Positions 1-15,200 are shown, numbered from the stretch's first letter. The stretch is 64,000 nt of DNA from Ostrinia nubilalis (GCF_963855985.1 NC_087119.1:1776001-1840000), one strand, 5' to 3'. Made by a program: numbers and translations. Notes: generated by a model not told the origin, from the sequence alone.

Positions 1-61
1 TTGTATTGTCTCACTCACGTACCTTCTGTATGATTTTTATTTTGTGAGTCCTGGTACATAC

Positions 62-257
62 CGGCTTGTTTTCCACGTCTGTGAGCGACAGGGCCCGCCT
101 CAGCGGCGGCTCGCCGAGTCTCACGGGCACGGGAGCGGCCGCCGGATAGCCGCCATCCGGTAGCGCCACGCAAAGGAACGCTGCAAGCTCAGAGGGCGCG
201 CCGCCGCCGTGCCAGCGTCCGCGCAGCCAGAAGCGACATAGCGGCATGCCGTGGATG
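62..257 (-). CDS. VPS13B: VPS13B exon (residues 1643-1708), last in window
   Basis: The exon is 196 nt, phase 2 to 0 (HGMPLCRFWLRGRWHGGG ... LSLTDVENKP). The acceptor is TTATCAG and the donor is CCG followed by GTATGT. The gene continues past the left window edge. Confidence 0.84.
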
Positions 258-3200
258 CTGATAACAAATACATTTATTCAATTCACCGTATTTTTTAAAA
301 CTATCAAAACAAGACTCATATATTTTGTATGGCAATACAAGCAGGCGATGTCATTTGGTCAACTCAATGAAACTACTTTTTTCAATTACAAAGCAACCAA
401 AAATCTTAATTTATAGGAAATTTCAAATTAATTAAGTTTTTAAGATCAGAATGAAGTGTCTTTTTAAAAAATATATTGGCAAATGGTGTCAAATAGTCCA
501 TTGTTTGATAAGTAGATTGACATTTCCAACAAAAAAAAAAAGAGTTTATATGAAGAGCCTATGGGAACCAAGAAATGGTATACTTAGAAGAAAGACATTA
601 CAAAAAGGGATAGGACAAAGGTCCTTACCTCCCCTCTTTGGTAGGTTCAACCACCTTGAACGTCTTCGGGCGCAGATCCACATTCATACCTGGTTCTATT
701 GGCACCGCCACTGCTGACACCTAAAACAAAGCAGTCGTTCAGGAAAATTCATCATCACAGCAATCTAAATAACTCAAAGGTGACCGACTGACTGACATAG
801 TGATCGATCAACGCACAGCCCAAACCACTGGACGGATCGGGCTGAAAGGCATGCAGGTAGATGTTATGACGTAGGCATCCGCTAAGAAAGGATTTTACGA
901 AACTTCACCCCTAAGAGAGTAAAACGGGATCCACGCGTATGAAGTCGCGGGCGGCTGCTAGTATTAACATAATAGACTCAAACTCACCAGTATGTCAGTG
1001 TTTAGACTGTTGATAAGCACGTACGTAGGACTGATGCCGAGCACGTTAATTTCGTGTTTGATTTCGTAGTACATTGTTAGTAGCGCCACCTGTAAAGTAA
1101 TAAGAGTGTAGAACATGGGTAGAATACATTTGTGTGCCGTGTGGTGACGGCAGAGTAGAATACATTTGTCACAAACCCCTACTCTTCCCGCGGGTGTCGT
1201 AAGAGGCGACTTAGGGACTACACATCAAACAGAGAACGGGTAGCAGCGCTCTTTGAAAAACATAAATCTTTTAAACTGCGATCTCCAACCCGCCTGCCAA
1301 GCGTGGGGATTATGGCAAAACCCTCCACTATATTGGAGGAGGCTCATAGTCCAGCAGTGGACTGTAAAGGGCTATTGATGATGATGATGATGAGAACATG
1401 GGTATATTTAAGACTTGAATTAATGATCTCATCATACACATTGTCCATGGCGCCGTTTTGACAGTTCATAAAGATTTCATAACTTGTACTGGTAAAATAA
1501 ATGATGCATAATCGACTGTGATTCCACGTGTATCTTTCATGGTAACACCAGCATAAACGGGAGGTCTTCTCAACTAGTCTGACCAAAGTGATAGGTTTGG
1601 AAACGTCTTGGAGGTGGTGATCACTTTCGGTTGATCGCTAGCTGAAGGCTGTTTCATTGAGTTTTTTACAAATGTGACGTATTTGCAGAGGGGTGGAGTA
1701 CGTTACTAGCAGAATGTTTGGGTTACTGTGAAAATAATCGCATCTGATTTATGTACTTTTCCTAAATTAAGTTAAGTTCAATTGTTTATAAGTACTTAAA
1801 TGTTATTCTGAGCTTTGTTACGTCTTGTTTGAATAGTGTAATTGGTACTACCGTTCTATTCATGAATAAATAAATATTTTTAAATATTGAGGGTTTTCAG
1901 CTACCTTGTGGTTACAGTGGATGGCGAAGGGACAGGCGCGGTCGAGCGTCACGTGACCGGGAGGCGGCGAAGTGTAGCGGCCGGGCGGCGCGTCGCTGAC
2001 TAGCAGCTGTCCGCTGACAAACGTCTCGCGGCCAATCTCCACTGACATGAAGAACGGTTTCTGTAAACAGAATGTCATGTGAACGAATGAACGCATTGTT
2101 CCAAACCCATATTTAACGCCATCTATAAAATGTTTGATAAGTGCCATCTATGGTTCTTCTTACTTTTTTACCGAACTAACACGTGTACCGAACTAATTCA
2201 TATAAAGAATCATAGATGGCGCTACACATTACGTCCGTGCTGCTTGCACGGCCATTTTCACTTTCCGTTTCGAAACACTGTAAAATAAGGCGTGACAATA
2301 CAAAAAATTTACCAAACGTTTCCTGATTTTATTTCGCAACACGCATAGAATACAGATATAGTTCCAAAATACTGGACTGTCCTGTCGATGACATTGACAG
2401 TGGGGCGCCACCGTCAATACCGGATCGCTGGTTCAGATTTTTGCCATGTTGGAAACCATATAGTTGAACGATGGTAGCGCCCCCCTGTCATTGAGTTTGG
2501 CGGGACAGTTCAGCGTGGGTCATCTATATTCACAAAAATATCTCATGACGTCATTGGTCATGTTAGAGCAATGGTTCTTAACCTTTAAGTCACGAGGGAC
2601 CATTTTACTAATTTTTTTCTTGTCAGAGACCACCTATTTTTTTTTTAAATCCTAGGAAAGGGGAGGTCGATTTCTCGCCTACTGTGCACGCCGTTTGCGT
2701 GCTCATCACGTCACATCACTTGTTTATAACGATGTCTTCGCGGACCACTTGGAATGCCTCCAGGGACCACCAGTGGTCCGCCGGTTAAGAACCACTGTGT
2801 TAGAGCGACACGTAGAGTCCCAAACAAGTTACTATGGGCAGGTGACATTTGACGTCACTTTTTTGTTGCCAGTCCGATTTCAATACTAGTTTTTCAGAAA
2901 TGCTATGTTTTAACTAAAGCGTTTATTTATACATAACTAGCGGCCGCCCGGGACTTCGTATGCGTGGACCTCAATTTACCTCCGTTATATACTTATCAAA
3001 AATAGTAGTTTGTCCAGCGCTGTAGATTTTAACCAATGACGATAGATGGCGCTTTTTAGACACACGTCTAATTAATTTATTGAAATTTATTTGTCACATA
3101 TCGTCATTAATAAATTATAGTCTATATGTTAATCTGGGCTATAAACAATAATACTGTAAAGTTTCAACAAAATCCGTTCCGTAGTTTTTGCGTGAAAGAG

Positions 3201-6200
3201 TAACAAACATCCAGACATCCAAACTTTCGCCTTTATAATATTAGTAGGAAGTAGGATTTATTAACTTTAAAAATCGATGCGTATTCCTTCCACTTGCCTT
3301 GAGCACGGCCGAGGGCGGCGAGATGGCCGTCCCTGATTCGAGCTTGCACAGCGGCGCGGCGTCGTGCGCGCGCAACGTCAGCGCGATCGGCGCCGCGTTG
3401 CACAGCAGCACCAATGGACACAGTTGCAGTTCCAGGCAGCAGCCGCCGCCGGCGCGCACGGCTTGGTAACGAACCTAAAAAGTTACAAAAAAATAGGAAT
3501 ACGACAAAATAAAGGTGCTATTCGTAAGCGAGCTATTTCATGACTTTTATGGTCAGAAACGAGTATGTGAATGATGACGGAGATCCTGACGAAAGAAAGA
3601 GGGAAAGAAACATTTATTACGATGAACATCACTTAGTTAAGGACAGAGAACGTATACGGAAAAAAAAGACAGATATAGCACATAAATATTACAAGGAAAT
3701 ACAAAGTGAACTGAGCAGTGCTATCCTGTCGCAACAGCGATACCCATCGCAATGGGACCCCACTCAGCATATGCCGTGGCCCGCGGTGGGGAAGGCCACG
3801 ACGCTGGTTTTCAGTGGGCCCCATGCCGAGTGGAAGTCACGTACAACTTTTATAATGTCGTTTACAATAAAGAGAGATGACAAAGATCGATGAATTAACA
3901 GTATGTATTCTCAGGTCGACGGATTATCTCAAGTCCCCGCCTCATCGCTGAACTTTGCGTCGTAGACTCTGTTTGTACTAGGTAGTCACTAGATGGCGCT
4001 ATACCAATATTTTGTTGAAGGTCATGATTTCACTATCATTTTCGACAGATGCCGCTAGCGTACCGCCATCTTGTTGAAGGTCGTTATTTCACTACCATCT
4101 TCGATAGATGGCGCTAGCATTCTACTATCTTGTTGAAGGCCGTGATTTCACTACCATTTTCGACAGATGGCGTTGACATGCCTCCATCTTGTTGAAGGTG
4201 TTTCCGTGTGACATTTACCTTAAGCTTTTGAACTGCTCGGATATTCAGATCAAACATAATATTGTTTAATTATAATGAAATAGTCTTGACTGTATATCGT
4301 GGTGATTCAGCGGCAGTTGTGATTTTTAGTAAAAGGACAGTGGACTCACCGTGACGTCACAGCGCGGCTGCATAAGCGCCGGCTGCCAGGCGGCCGGCCA
4401 GTGCTTTGACACCAGCGAGTAAGGCCACTGGGACGTCGCATCTCGTCCCGAACGCTCCAGCCTAAAAACAACGAAATATCTATTATACTCGACGCATTCG
4501 CGGCAGATGGTGCCGTAAATCACTTTTGTGTGATGACTTGTGTGAGTGAAACAGAGATGCGCACGCACCCGCGATCATGTGCACGTATTTTTTATCTGCC
4601 GCGAATCTGTGTTGAGCACTGCAAGGCTGCGTTAAAAACGAGAGCAAAATATTGGTCAACATGCAAGGACGTGGAAGATTGATCATTCTTACCATTGCAG
4701 TATTTCATCCGTGACCTCGTCGATGGTGGTGACGGGCGCGCGTTTGTCGAACACCGACGCGTCTGTCACGCCGTAGTGCATCGGGACTGCTTCGCGAGTC
4801 ACTGGGCAGTCGATGTTTCTAGAACAAAAGAATATAAAACAAATGAAGCAAATGAAATAATCCGGCTCGAAGGACCTGTACTGGAAGGACAGCTCGTGGC
4901 GTGCAGCCGTGGTGCCCGTGCGACGAGGTGCGTGCTAGTGCCGCGCCCCGGCGCCGTCTGCACCAGCGGCGCCGAGTTCGTCTCGTCGGCGATGTCTTGG
5001 TACGACACTGTTGCATCTGTTACCATCAGGTCGCTAGTGTACCGACCTGTACTGGAAGGACAGCTCGTGGCGCGCGGCCGTGGTGCCGGGCGCAACGAGG
5101 TGCGTGCTAGTGCCGCGCCCCGGCGCCGTCTGCACCAGCGGCGCCGAGTTCGTCTCGTCCGCTGTCTTGGTACGACACTGTGGTTCTGTCACTATCAGGT
5201 CGCTAGTGTACCGACCTGTACTGGAAGGACAGCTCGTGGCGCGCGGCCGTGGTGCCGGGCGCGACGAGGTGCGTGCTAGCGCCGCGCCCCGGCGCCGTCT
5301 GCACCAGCGGCGCCGAGTTCGTCTCGTCCGCTGTCTTGGTACGACACTGGCTTCTGTCACTATCAGGTCGCTAGTGTACCGACCTGTACTGGAAGGACAG
5401 CTCGTGGCGCGCGGCCGTGGTGCCGGGCGCGACGAGGTGCGTGCTAGCGCCGCGCCCCGGCGCCGTCTGCACCAGCGGCGCCGAGTTCGTCTCGTCCGCT
5501 GTCTTGGTACGACACTGTGGTTCTGTCACTATCAGGTCGCTAGTGTACCGACCTGTACTGGAAGGACAGCTCGTGGCGCGCGGCCGTGGTGCCGGGCGCG
5601 ACGAGGTGCGTGCTAGCGCCGCGCCCCGGCGCCGTCTGCACCAGCGGCGCCGAGTTCGTCTCGTCCGCTGTCTTGGTACGACACTGGCTTCTGTCACTAT
5701 CAGGTCGCTAGTGTACCGACCTGTACTGGAAGGACAGCTCATGGCGCGCGGCCGTGGTGCCGGGCGCGACGAGGTGCGTGCTAGCGCCGCGCCCCGGCGC
5801 CGTCTGCACCAGCGGCGCCGAGTTCGTCTCGTCCGCTGTCTTGGTACGACACTGGCTTCTGTCACTATCAGGTCGCTAGTGTACCGACCTGTACTGGAAG
5901 GACAGCTCGTGGCGCGCGGCCGTGGTGCCGGGCGCGACGAGGTGCGTGCTAGCGCCGCGCCCCGGCGCCGTCTGCACCAGCGGCGCCGAGTTCGTCTCGT
6001 CCGCTGTCTTGGTACGACACTGGCTTCTGTCACTATCAGGTCGCTAGTGTACCGACCTGTACTGGAAGGACAGCTCGTGGCGCGCGGCCGTGGTGCCGGG
6101 CGCGACGAGGTGCGTGCTAGCGCCGCGCCCCGGCGCCGTCTGCACCAGCGGCGCCGAGTTCGTCTCGTCCGCTGTCTTGGTACGACACTGGCTTCTGTCA

Positions 6201-9200
6201 CTATCAGGTCGCTAGTGTACCGACCTGTACTGGAAGGACAGCTCGTGGCGCGCGGCCGTGGTGCCGGGCGCAACGAGGTGTGTGCTAGCGCCGCGCCCCG
6301 GCGCCGTCTGCACCAGCGGCGCCGAGTTCGTCTCGTCCGCTATGTCTTGGTACGATACTGTGGCTTCTGTCACTATCAGGACCTGGTGAATCAGATATTA
6401 TAATAATAATAATAAGTCATTTATTTCAACACACTGTCATAGGTTTAAGGTTACAGTTAATAATTATAATAATAATAAAATATTTAAATTTCATTTCAAT
6501 TCACAATATTAAAATGAACACGAGGCCCAGAATCGCGGATACACTTGATTTGGATTGAAAGAAGAACGGTCATCTGTGACCCAGGCCCGACAGAAACGAG
6601 ACATACCTCAGTTTTTTTGTCATGTCTTAATTAGTTAAATTATATATTTTTTATTTTCGAAATCGATGTATAACACCAAAATATTACCCTTTGTTTTTGT
6701 TCAGGCGTTATACAAAAACTAATACAAAATGCCTATTTATCACCAAAATTGGTAAATGTATGTACCTAAATGTCTATTACAGCTGCTATGGAATGTATCT
6801 AGGTGACCTGGAGATACAGCCGGATTATACAGGGTGGAAACAATAATAAGTTACAAAATCCAAAAATTCAATGTTACCAGCTTCCATAATCTGTACCTTA
6901 TTATTGCTCAGAATACGGAACAAACCAGAAACCGTCAACGGGCGTAAATGTGTATTCATATAAAGTACTCCAAATCGCACTACTTTGACTTTAGAGCAAT
7001 CAGTCAATGGCCGGCGCGCGCATTGTTTACATATCCGTCAGATTGACACTTTATAATTAAATTATGCCGTCTTGTGCCGTTCCAACATGTAAGAATGCTA
7101 CTGGAATTACGAAGAAAGTGCATGGGATCATGTTTTATCCGTAAGTAGCACATTTCCAATTCATTTTAATTAAATAATAATTTTCAAAAAAAATCACGGT
7201 TGTATTTTGTAAGTGTTGCCACAGGTCAACGGAATATTTTACCCTACTTTTTTATATTGAATTACATTTGTTTACTTATAAAAAATTCACGCGTTAATTT
7301 TGTTAGCGTTACCACAGAATAATGGAATATTTTCCCCATCCTTTTTGTTTTAATTAGTTTTTAGTGTAATTTCATCCATGACATGACAACCTGATTAATT
7401 AAATTATAAGTGCCACTTGTGGTCTAAACTGAATAAATATTTTTGATTTTGATTTGATTTCAATATATTGAATTAATTTATAATATTACTCCCTAATAAT
7501 GAGGAGATAATAAATTACTATCGTGAATTTCATACTTTCCCATTTATTCAAAAGTAAGGCATTGGTATCAACAGATCAGCAGCAGCAATATTTGTATATT
7601 TAATAATAATTTTAAGTAATTAATTATTGCTTACATACTTACTCTGATTTTTTTTCAGGATACACAGCCAGAGTTGCCTCGCAATCAAATTTAAGTATTG
7701 GTGATGTTTTTGATTTGGATTCTGTTTTTGACTCCAAGAAAAGTTAAACTAAAAGCACTACTGCGCCGTAAACAAATGTTTTGTTGTCGATATGTTTACA
7801 TAATAAAGAACCTTAAGTTTCTTTTTTGTTTTACTTGGCATTCTAAAATTTATATTCGACTTTTGTAATTGACTTTTAAATAACATATTATACCTACATA
7901 AAATATAGTACATATATTACACTATTTAATAGAAATAAATAATCATCTTACACTTAGTTACTTCGGAGTAAAAATTAAATTCATAGGTAGGTAGGTACTA
8001 TCTATGCCTATGGCCAGTCATGTCGTCTCGTTCTATCGCAAAGAATCACCATTTGATAAGAGCGAGAGCAAAAACGGAAATGGATAGTTAACACTGGCCG
8101 TGTGTACTTATTTCACTTACTTATTTTTTACTTGTTTAACATCTCTTTAAAAAATTACATAATTTTACCCCAAAAATGGGGGTGTCACACGGCGCTAGTA
8201 ACACTAAAGGGGGTAGAGGGGCGCGGGAGGGGAAGTATTTTGGACACAAGTTGCCGCGTAGAAATGTTATCGAACACTCCTTCTGGTTTGTTCTGTATTC
8301 TGAGTATTATTGGTACCATTTGAAAGAGCTCGTGAAGCACTTTCAGAATCAGTAACTAGTTTTTCGATATCTTGTATAGTTTAGAAATAATCGAATGAGA
8401 TCACTTATCGTAGCTACTTACATCAGTGTCGAGCGTCAGATGCGAATGCAGCACGTACAGCGGCCAGATAGTGGCTAGGATACGGCCATCGCTGCGCGCG
8501 CGCACCACGCGGCACCATACCGACACGTACGGGACTTCGCCCTGGCTCGGCACTGGGAAACACCAGAGTTATTATACAGGGTGTCCCAGAATAGATGAAT
8601 CAAACTGATAGGGGAGGTAGCTCTACTAATGTACTGTCCCTAAAAATATGAAAAAAAAAATAAAGCGCATAAGGAAACAAAAAAAAACATGTTTTTGAAA
8701 AAGTGAAAATAAATCAGCTTTGCCTAAGTATCTGGCTATAATTGCTGCGTTTGGAGTTTATTTGTACTTTTTTCTTACTAATATTAATTGTACATGATCG
8801 CTTCGTTTATCTGTAAACAAACTTTGGAAAATAATAACTAGATTTCGAGTTTAGGGCACTTTATTTAAAAAAAAAATCCGTGCTCAAAAGGACATTGTCA
8901 GAAACCGCCTTAGATTCCTGGGCACAGCAGTAAAGTATCAAAATTAATCTCTTACTTTTTGAAAACTTAAATATTAATTAGATTGTAACGGACACTTGAG
9001 GATTAAAAAATGAAATAATAAAAGTATTTTATATGTATTCCATAATACTATGACGACATCCGGACATTTTAGGGCGTGGCCTGCTCCATATCCTATGAAG
9101 TTCCATAATTTGTGTCGATAAAATCTATGTAAAATCGGCACAAGGCAATGCCGTACTTCATTGTTAGGAATCCATGTAATAGTGATGTTGACTGCGGTCA

Positions 9201-12200
9201 TCATAGACAATAAGATACCGATCTTGTAAATAAAATAAATCATCCAAATTGCTACAGTATGACTAGATTTTAATTAAAAGTTAAAAATATATTGCACGAT
9301 ACTACAAGAAGCTATCTAATGTGTCCAACTGGTCGAAGGTCATGAATAAAATAAAAAGAATTGTGATCATAACACTGATATAGACAATGACAACAATATG
9401 GGATCATCTTTAATATATCTGCCCCCCTAGACAAAACGCACTTTTTGATCGAATCGAAAATCGAATCCGTCAAAACTCCATACAAAAAAGGGACTTTTCG
9501 ACCACTTTTCGACTGGTTTGCGATTATAATTTGCACTTTGTCTAGACCCACTGTTACAGTTTCAAAATTCGATGAAAAATCCAATGCCGCTAAAAGTGAG
9601 AGAAATGTCTAAAGTTCTAATAGAATTGAAAGTTTTATTCGCTCAAAATGCTTATAACAATAATTGGTAATACATTTCAAATATTAAGTACCTTTATAAT
9701 GTATCGATAGAACCAAAATGATATCCTCTCAGCTTGGAAAGGGAAAACCCAGGATTGGGGGAGCGCTCCAGGCAATTTTTAGAACATTTCATAGGTGGTA
9801 GTAAATAATATTTATTTTATTATTAAAATTGAATATTTTGATATTGATAAAATTGAATATATCTTTCGATTCAAATACCGAATATTTTTCAATCGATAAT
9901 AATTATCGAGAATTGTTAATAATATTCAATTAAAAGTTGTTCAATCCCTAGTCATGCATAGACTAAGACGGTAACCATGGAGATAGTTAGTTTGGTAAGT
10001 CACGTGTTAAATGTCAAGAGTGGAAAGTAAACATAGGATTCATGTTATTTATTTACGTGCAAAATGTAAGTAAGTAAATCATAAAAGTGGAACGCCGAGC
10101 TATTTCCAAAACCCGTCCAATATTATAATACAATTTGGCTGCGACAACTACAATACAGGACATCTCCCAAATCGATGTGCATAAAATAATATAATACAAT
10201 ACTAGTAAGTAAGAGGTTATGATAACAATATTGCTATCAATAAGTTTATAGAATTGGTCCGCCAGGAATAATTGTTCTTACATAAAGATTTGTGTCATTT
10301 AGAACCTAGAAAGTATTATTTCGGCACTGTTGATCTAACGGCGAACAATGTATGGAGAACGAACATTGTCCTTTTTTTTCATATTTTTTTGGGATAGTAC
10401 ATTAGTAGAGCTACCTCCCCTATCAGTTTGATTCACCCATTCTGGGACACCCTGTACATCGTTTCATCCACGAAGACACGTCCTACCACATTTTGGTCGA
10501 GAGAAGCGCGCGAGTTTGAACCGAGCAATCCGAGCGTCATTATTGTACCTAGTGTGCGTGTGCACTCATGGATACTGTCACGTCTCCATAGAAACACATT
10601 GATTACTAATAAAAAATGATGGATTAGCGGAATGCTGTATTATTTCATAATTGGCGACGTTGGACATGGAAATAAATAAATTAAAACGAATAAGAGCAGC
10701 CCTGAAGGGCAGCCTTACATTAACACAGAATATTGTAAGTACAGTGACTGAAATCTCCGAAGAAGAGTTACATTACGAAACTCCCCGCACCCCATAAAAC
10801 CCTTGCTAAGTATAACGACTGTTTTTTTTATTTCAAGATTTATTTTTGATTTTAAAAGACTACTCATTAAAATGTTACATTTACAAGAATCTACTCACCT
10901 TTGACTAACCAGGGAACATTTTCTTTAGGACACTCCTTCAGGGGTATGTCCCCTGACCATCCAATATCATGGGTAGTGAACTTGATCCTATGGTATAAAA
11001 CATAACGGTAAACCACAGAGTAACGACCTACATATCAAAATACAATGTTGCAAATGTTCAGTAAAGGTTTTGCATCATAGAATATATTGGTGCAAGATGG
11101 ATACATATTCAATTCAAATGTCATTCATCATGGTCGATTCAGAAGATTGAATGGAGGCCTGGATTGATAACTGCTCTGTCACATCACTAACTATATGTGA
11201 TAATGATAATGATATACATTAACATTTCTTCCTCTTCACCGAATTCCCCACCCATTCCCCAGTAGCACGAGAAAAAATTATATGTGATAAATTAAATAAT
11301 CATTATCATCTGGACTAGGGGGAAGACGATCTAATTTACCAATGGAAAAAGGGACGATTTGTCCAAAACTCCCCACGCTCGAGTGGTCCTATCCCACTTA
11401 TTTTACTCACCTACTACACACTGTATCTACTTTGCCGAAACCACATGGCCAACTCTAATCAAAACTTTATGAAAAGCCAAACCTGTCATTATGTTTTGAC
11501 AGAAAGTTAAAACTGATCATTATCTCACTATTTATGATGATGTTGAGGATATTCAGTTAAACAATAGACATCAATCAACACCAACCAGGCCTCCACCACC
11601 CACAAGTGTAAACCAGCAGGCGTCAGACTTACTTGAGCGCCATCTCGCAGTCGGCGCCGGCGATGACGCTGCGGCCGACGCTCTCGGGCTCTAGCTCGCC
11701 CGAGCACACCGTGCCCCAGTGCACTTCTTCGGGGCAGCGGGCTCTCACCTGTGTTACGAGACAAAGTTAATATTCAAAATCAAAATCAAAATTTTCTTTA
11801 TTTGTTTAGACTAATTAAATTATCATAAGTGCCACTTGTGGTCTAAACTGAATAAATATTTTTTTGATTTTTTTGATTTTTTGATTTTGATTAGTTCTTG
11901 CAAATCGTCAAATGCTCTTAAGGAGCCTATACATGTCTCATTCTTTTTTTGCCCTACCAGCGCTTCGAGACAAACATTTGGCAAGTGCTGAGAAGAAGCG
12001 CCGCAACAAACTCAGTCACCACTGTCTACCGGTTTAAAAATATAAAAAAGTAGGAAGATACAATACATTCAGAAGCAAGTTACTTACCACGCGCTCCCGT
12101 TGATAGAAGGTGGCCTGTAAGACGCCCATCTAGCACGAGACCGCGTGGCAGTTTTGAATATATTTATTTAGTGCCGTGCTAATTTCTAGGTTAATTGTTG

Positions 12201-15200
12201 CGTTTTGATACATATATATTTTTTAATATTTTTTATATTAGCAGAATGTCCGGACTTCTCACAAAGATCGTCAATATTCCTCCTGTGATAATAAAGTGCT
12301 AAGTAGCTTTGAAGTTAAGCCATCTTACCTAAGTCTGTCGCCATAACAAAAATGTTAACAGCATTGTTGTGTTCCGGCAGTTAGAGGTAAGATAGCCAGT
12401 TCATCCGTGGTTGAGGATTCCGGGTGAAGCTCGCTTCCACCTTCGGCCTGATCATCACTTAACATCAGGTGAGATACAGACCAAGAGCTTCCTCGTTGTG
12501 GATAAAAAAGAAGTTCCAGAGATCTTCTGTTGATTGCGTCAAATTGCGTAGATAGATCTAGATTCAGAATTAGACCCCATTCATGCTTGTTGTTTTGACA
12601 AGGGCAGGCCCCGTCCTTCTCGGTCAGTCCAGGACTGAAGATTTAGTGAAGGTCGCGGGAAGAGGGAATGTCTAGGTGGAGGCAACGCAGGAGTAATGGT
12701 CGTGGAAATCCTTGGGGAAAGCTTTTTGTCCGGAAGTAGGCGTCCTTTGGTTGAAACGATGACTTTGTACAACTGACTGTATTGCAGCATATTCATCAGT
12801 CAGTGGTACACTTAACTCCAAGTTACTTCTCGACGATATTACGGAACCACATGCATACGCCGCTTCGCCAAGACTTGCTTTGAGACTAGGTGTACACAGC
12901 TATGTATACCTAAAAGTATAGTTAAGCACACACTATAAACCTTGTTTTCTTGTTAACTGTACCGCAGCGTTTATCATTGATTCCTCACCGCCCGCCCTAC
13001 TATTCAAGAAAGAAAGAAAGAAAGAAAGAAAAAATGTTTATTCAGTATCATCGACAATACACTTACAATACTTAACATTATTTAATGAGTAGGTAATTAC
13101 AATGATACTGAAAAGGTATCCACTCAGCACGGTGTCGTAGCATCTCAGTAGATAATGCCACGACGCTGGTCTTCCGTGGACACCCAATTCAGTAGCCACA
13201 CCACTTGCCTTGTACAACAGGCTATACCGCAGCATATTGGCCAGGGTAAGCCGTCCAGCGAGCTGCATGTTCCTCCTCGCGCCGCATTCCTCCACTTTGA
13301 CGTGAGCGTACACGCCACCACCAGGACTGGACTTGCCGCCGAGCGCTTCGGCGTCTTCCAAACGAACGCGGTACGTGCCTGCCGTGAATGGAACACCTGG
13401 GAAATATAGTTATGATGGTACCGTCAAAAAAAAAGTCAATTTATTTATACATTTGGTGAAAATATTTAGAGATGGCAAGGGCCAGAAAGCCACTGATCAT
13501 CATAAATGAATTTATCTGAAAATAATAATGGTCTTGGTTGAGTCATGTCAGAATCCTGTGACGGTTAATTTTGTCTGACACCGCGGCGATGGAGGACAAT
13601 GATGATTGAAAGATATGGAACAAAAAAATATACTCACTGCTAGACCAATGCCAATCAGCCGTCGGGCCAGCTAGCGCTAGGCGTATTCTTTTCGGTGCAG
13701 TCGGACTTCGCCATCTGCATCAAAATAATTTAATGATACTTAAAATTCTCTAACATTTAAAAAGTCTAATCAGTAATGTGCGGTATGAAGTGGCAGTGGT
13801 AGCCTTAATGGAGGAAGGGGATAGCCTTAACGTGGGGAGGGGGATAGCCTTAACGTGAGGAGGGGGATAGCCTTAGTGGGGGGAGGGGGATAGGCTTAAT
13901 GTGGGGAGGGGATAGCCTTAACGTGGGGAGGGGGATAGCCTTAACGTGGGGAGGGGGATAGCCTTAGTGGGGGGGATAACCTTAAAGTGGGGAGGGGATA
14001 GCCTTAATGTAGGGAAGGGCTAGCCTTAGCGAGGGGAGGGGATAGCCTTAGCGGGGTGAGGGGATAACCTTAATGGGGGAGGGGGATAGCCTTAACGTGG
14101 GGAGGGGGATTGCCTTAGTGCGGGGAGAGGGTAGCTTTATTGGGGAAGGGGATAGCCTTAATGGGAGAGGGGACAACCTTGATCGGCACATACTTCTATA
14201 ACTGCTACGAGCAGGGCCAGACAGAAAATGCTGGAGAGTCTGGACAATGATCTGTGGGGAAGACCGTTCAGGGTTGCAGGCAATAAGCTGCACCCCATCA
14301 GTCTTCTGCAGAGTGGGAAGTGGTTCTTCAGTCTATACGTTAATTCTATTAACACCGGCATAATTTTGCCTCGCACTCCTGCACTTCCTTGGGAAGAAAA
14401 CGGCGCCGGGCTCGGATGGCGAGTCAATCAAAGCTGGCCATCGCGACCAGGCATTGCAAAAGTTTCAGGACCTTATAGAGCGCAGCTATGCTACAGGGAC
14501 GTAGCAGTTATTAGCTGGTATGTGATGTGCGGGTTGCAGCGACTCGTCTGAGCCCTCCTGGCCCAAGCGCAACGCAGTCGCACAGCTGTTGTAAATCCAT
14601 AGAGCCAAGCGGCCATCCAGGGCTGCTGTCGTCACCGCCGCCAGCTCACAATTTGTGTAAATGCTGCCAGGAGACTCATCTAGCGACTTCATCGACGCGG
14701 AAACGAGATTAACTCCCAGGTGATGTGCTATGTCGGTAATCACCTGTAGGCCAGTCGTGCGCCGGGTTGCAGCGGCACAATCTCGTCTGAGTCCTCCTGG
14801 CCCAAGCGCAGCGCGGCCGCGCAGCTGTTGTGGATCCATAGCGCCACGCGGCCATCCAGGGCTGTTGCCGTCACCGCCGCCAGCTCACAATTTGTGTAAA
14901 TGCTGCCAGAAGACTCATCTAGCGTCTCCTAGGTGATGTGCTGTGTCAATACGCACCTGTAGGCCAGGCGTGCGCCGGGTTGCAGCGGCACAATCTCGTC
15001 GGAGCCCTCCTGGCCCAAGCGCAGCGCGGCCGCGCAGCTGTTGTGGATCCACAGCGCCACGCGGCCATCCAGGGCTGCTGCCGTCACCGCCGCCAACTCG
15101 CGATTTGTGTAAATGCTGCCAGAAGACTCATCTAGCGACACCATCGACGCGGAAACGCGGATGTAGCAGTGATCAGCTCCCAGGTGATGTGTTGTCAGTA

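Larger units (their letters stand above)
8577..10454. mobile_element. TA-target (mariner-like) TIR element, 1.88 kb
   Basis: Ends CAGGGTGTCCCAGAATAGAT and its inverted counterpart, with TA on both sides; the arms match over about 80 bp including a GGGGAGGTAGCTC block. No transposase frame remains. It contains a second inverted-repeat element inside. Confidence 0.8.

Noticed and set aside
3540..3893. 117-codon plus-strand frame rich in Lys/Arg/Glu
   Set aside because: Lies within an intron, has low-complexity codons and no recognisable domain, start context or splice borders.
6225..6339. Shorter version of the VPS13B exon with acceptor ACATAG at 6,340
   Set aside because: It would start in phase 1, whereas the previous exon ends in phase 0. 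The upstream acceptor at 6,383 keeps the frame and adds VLIVTEATVSYQD.
4695..6403. 300- and 328-codon frames over the 168-bp array
   Set aside because: They run in the wrong frame for the functional exon and result from repetition.
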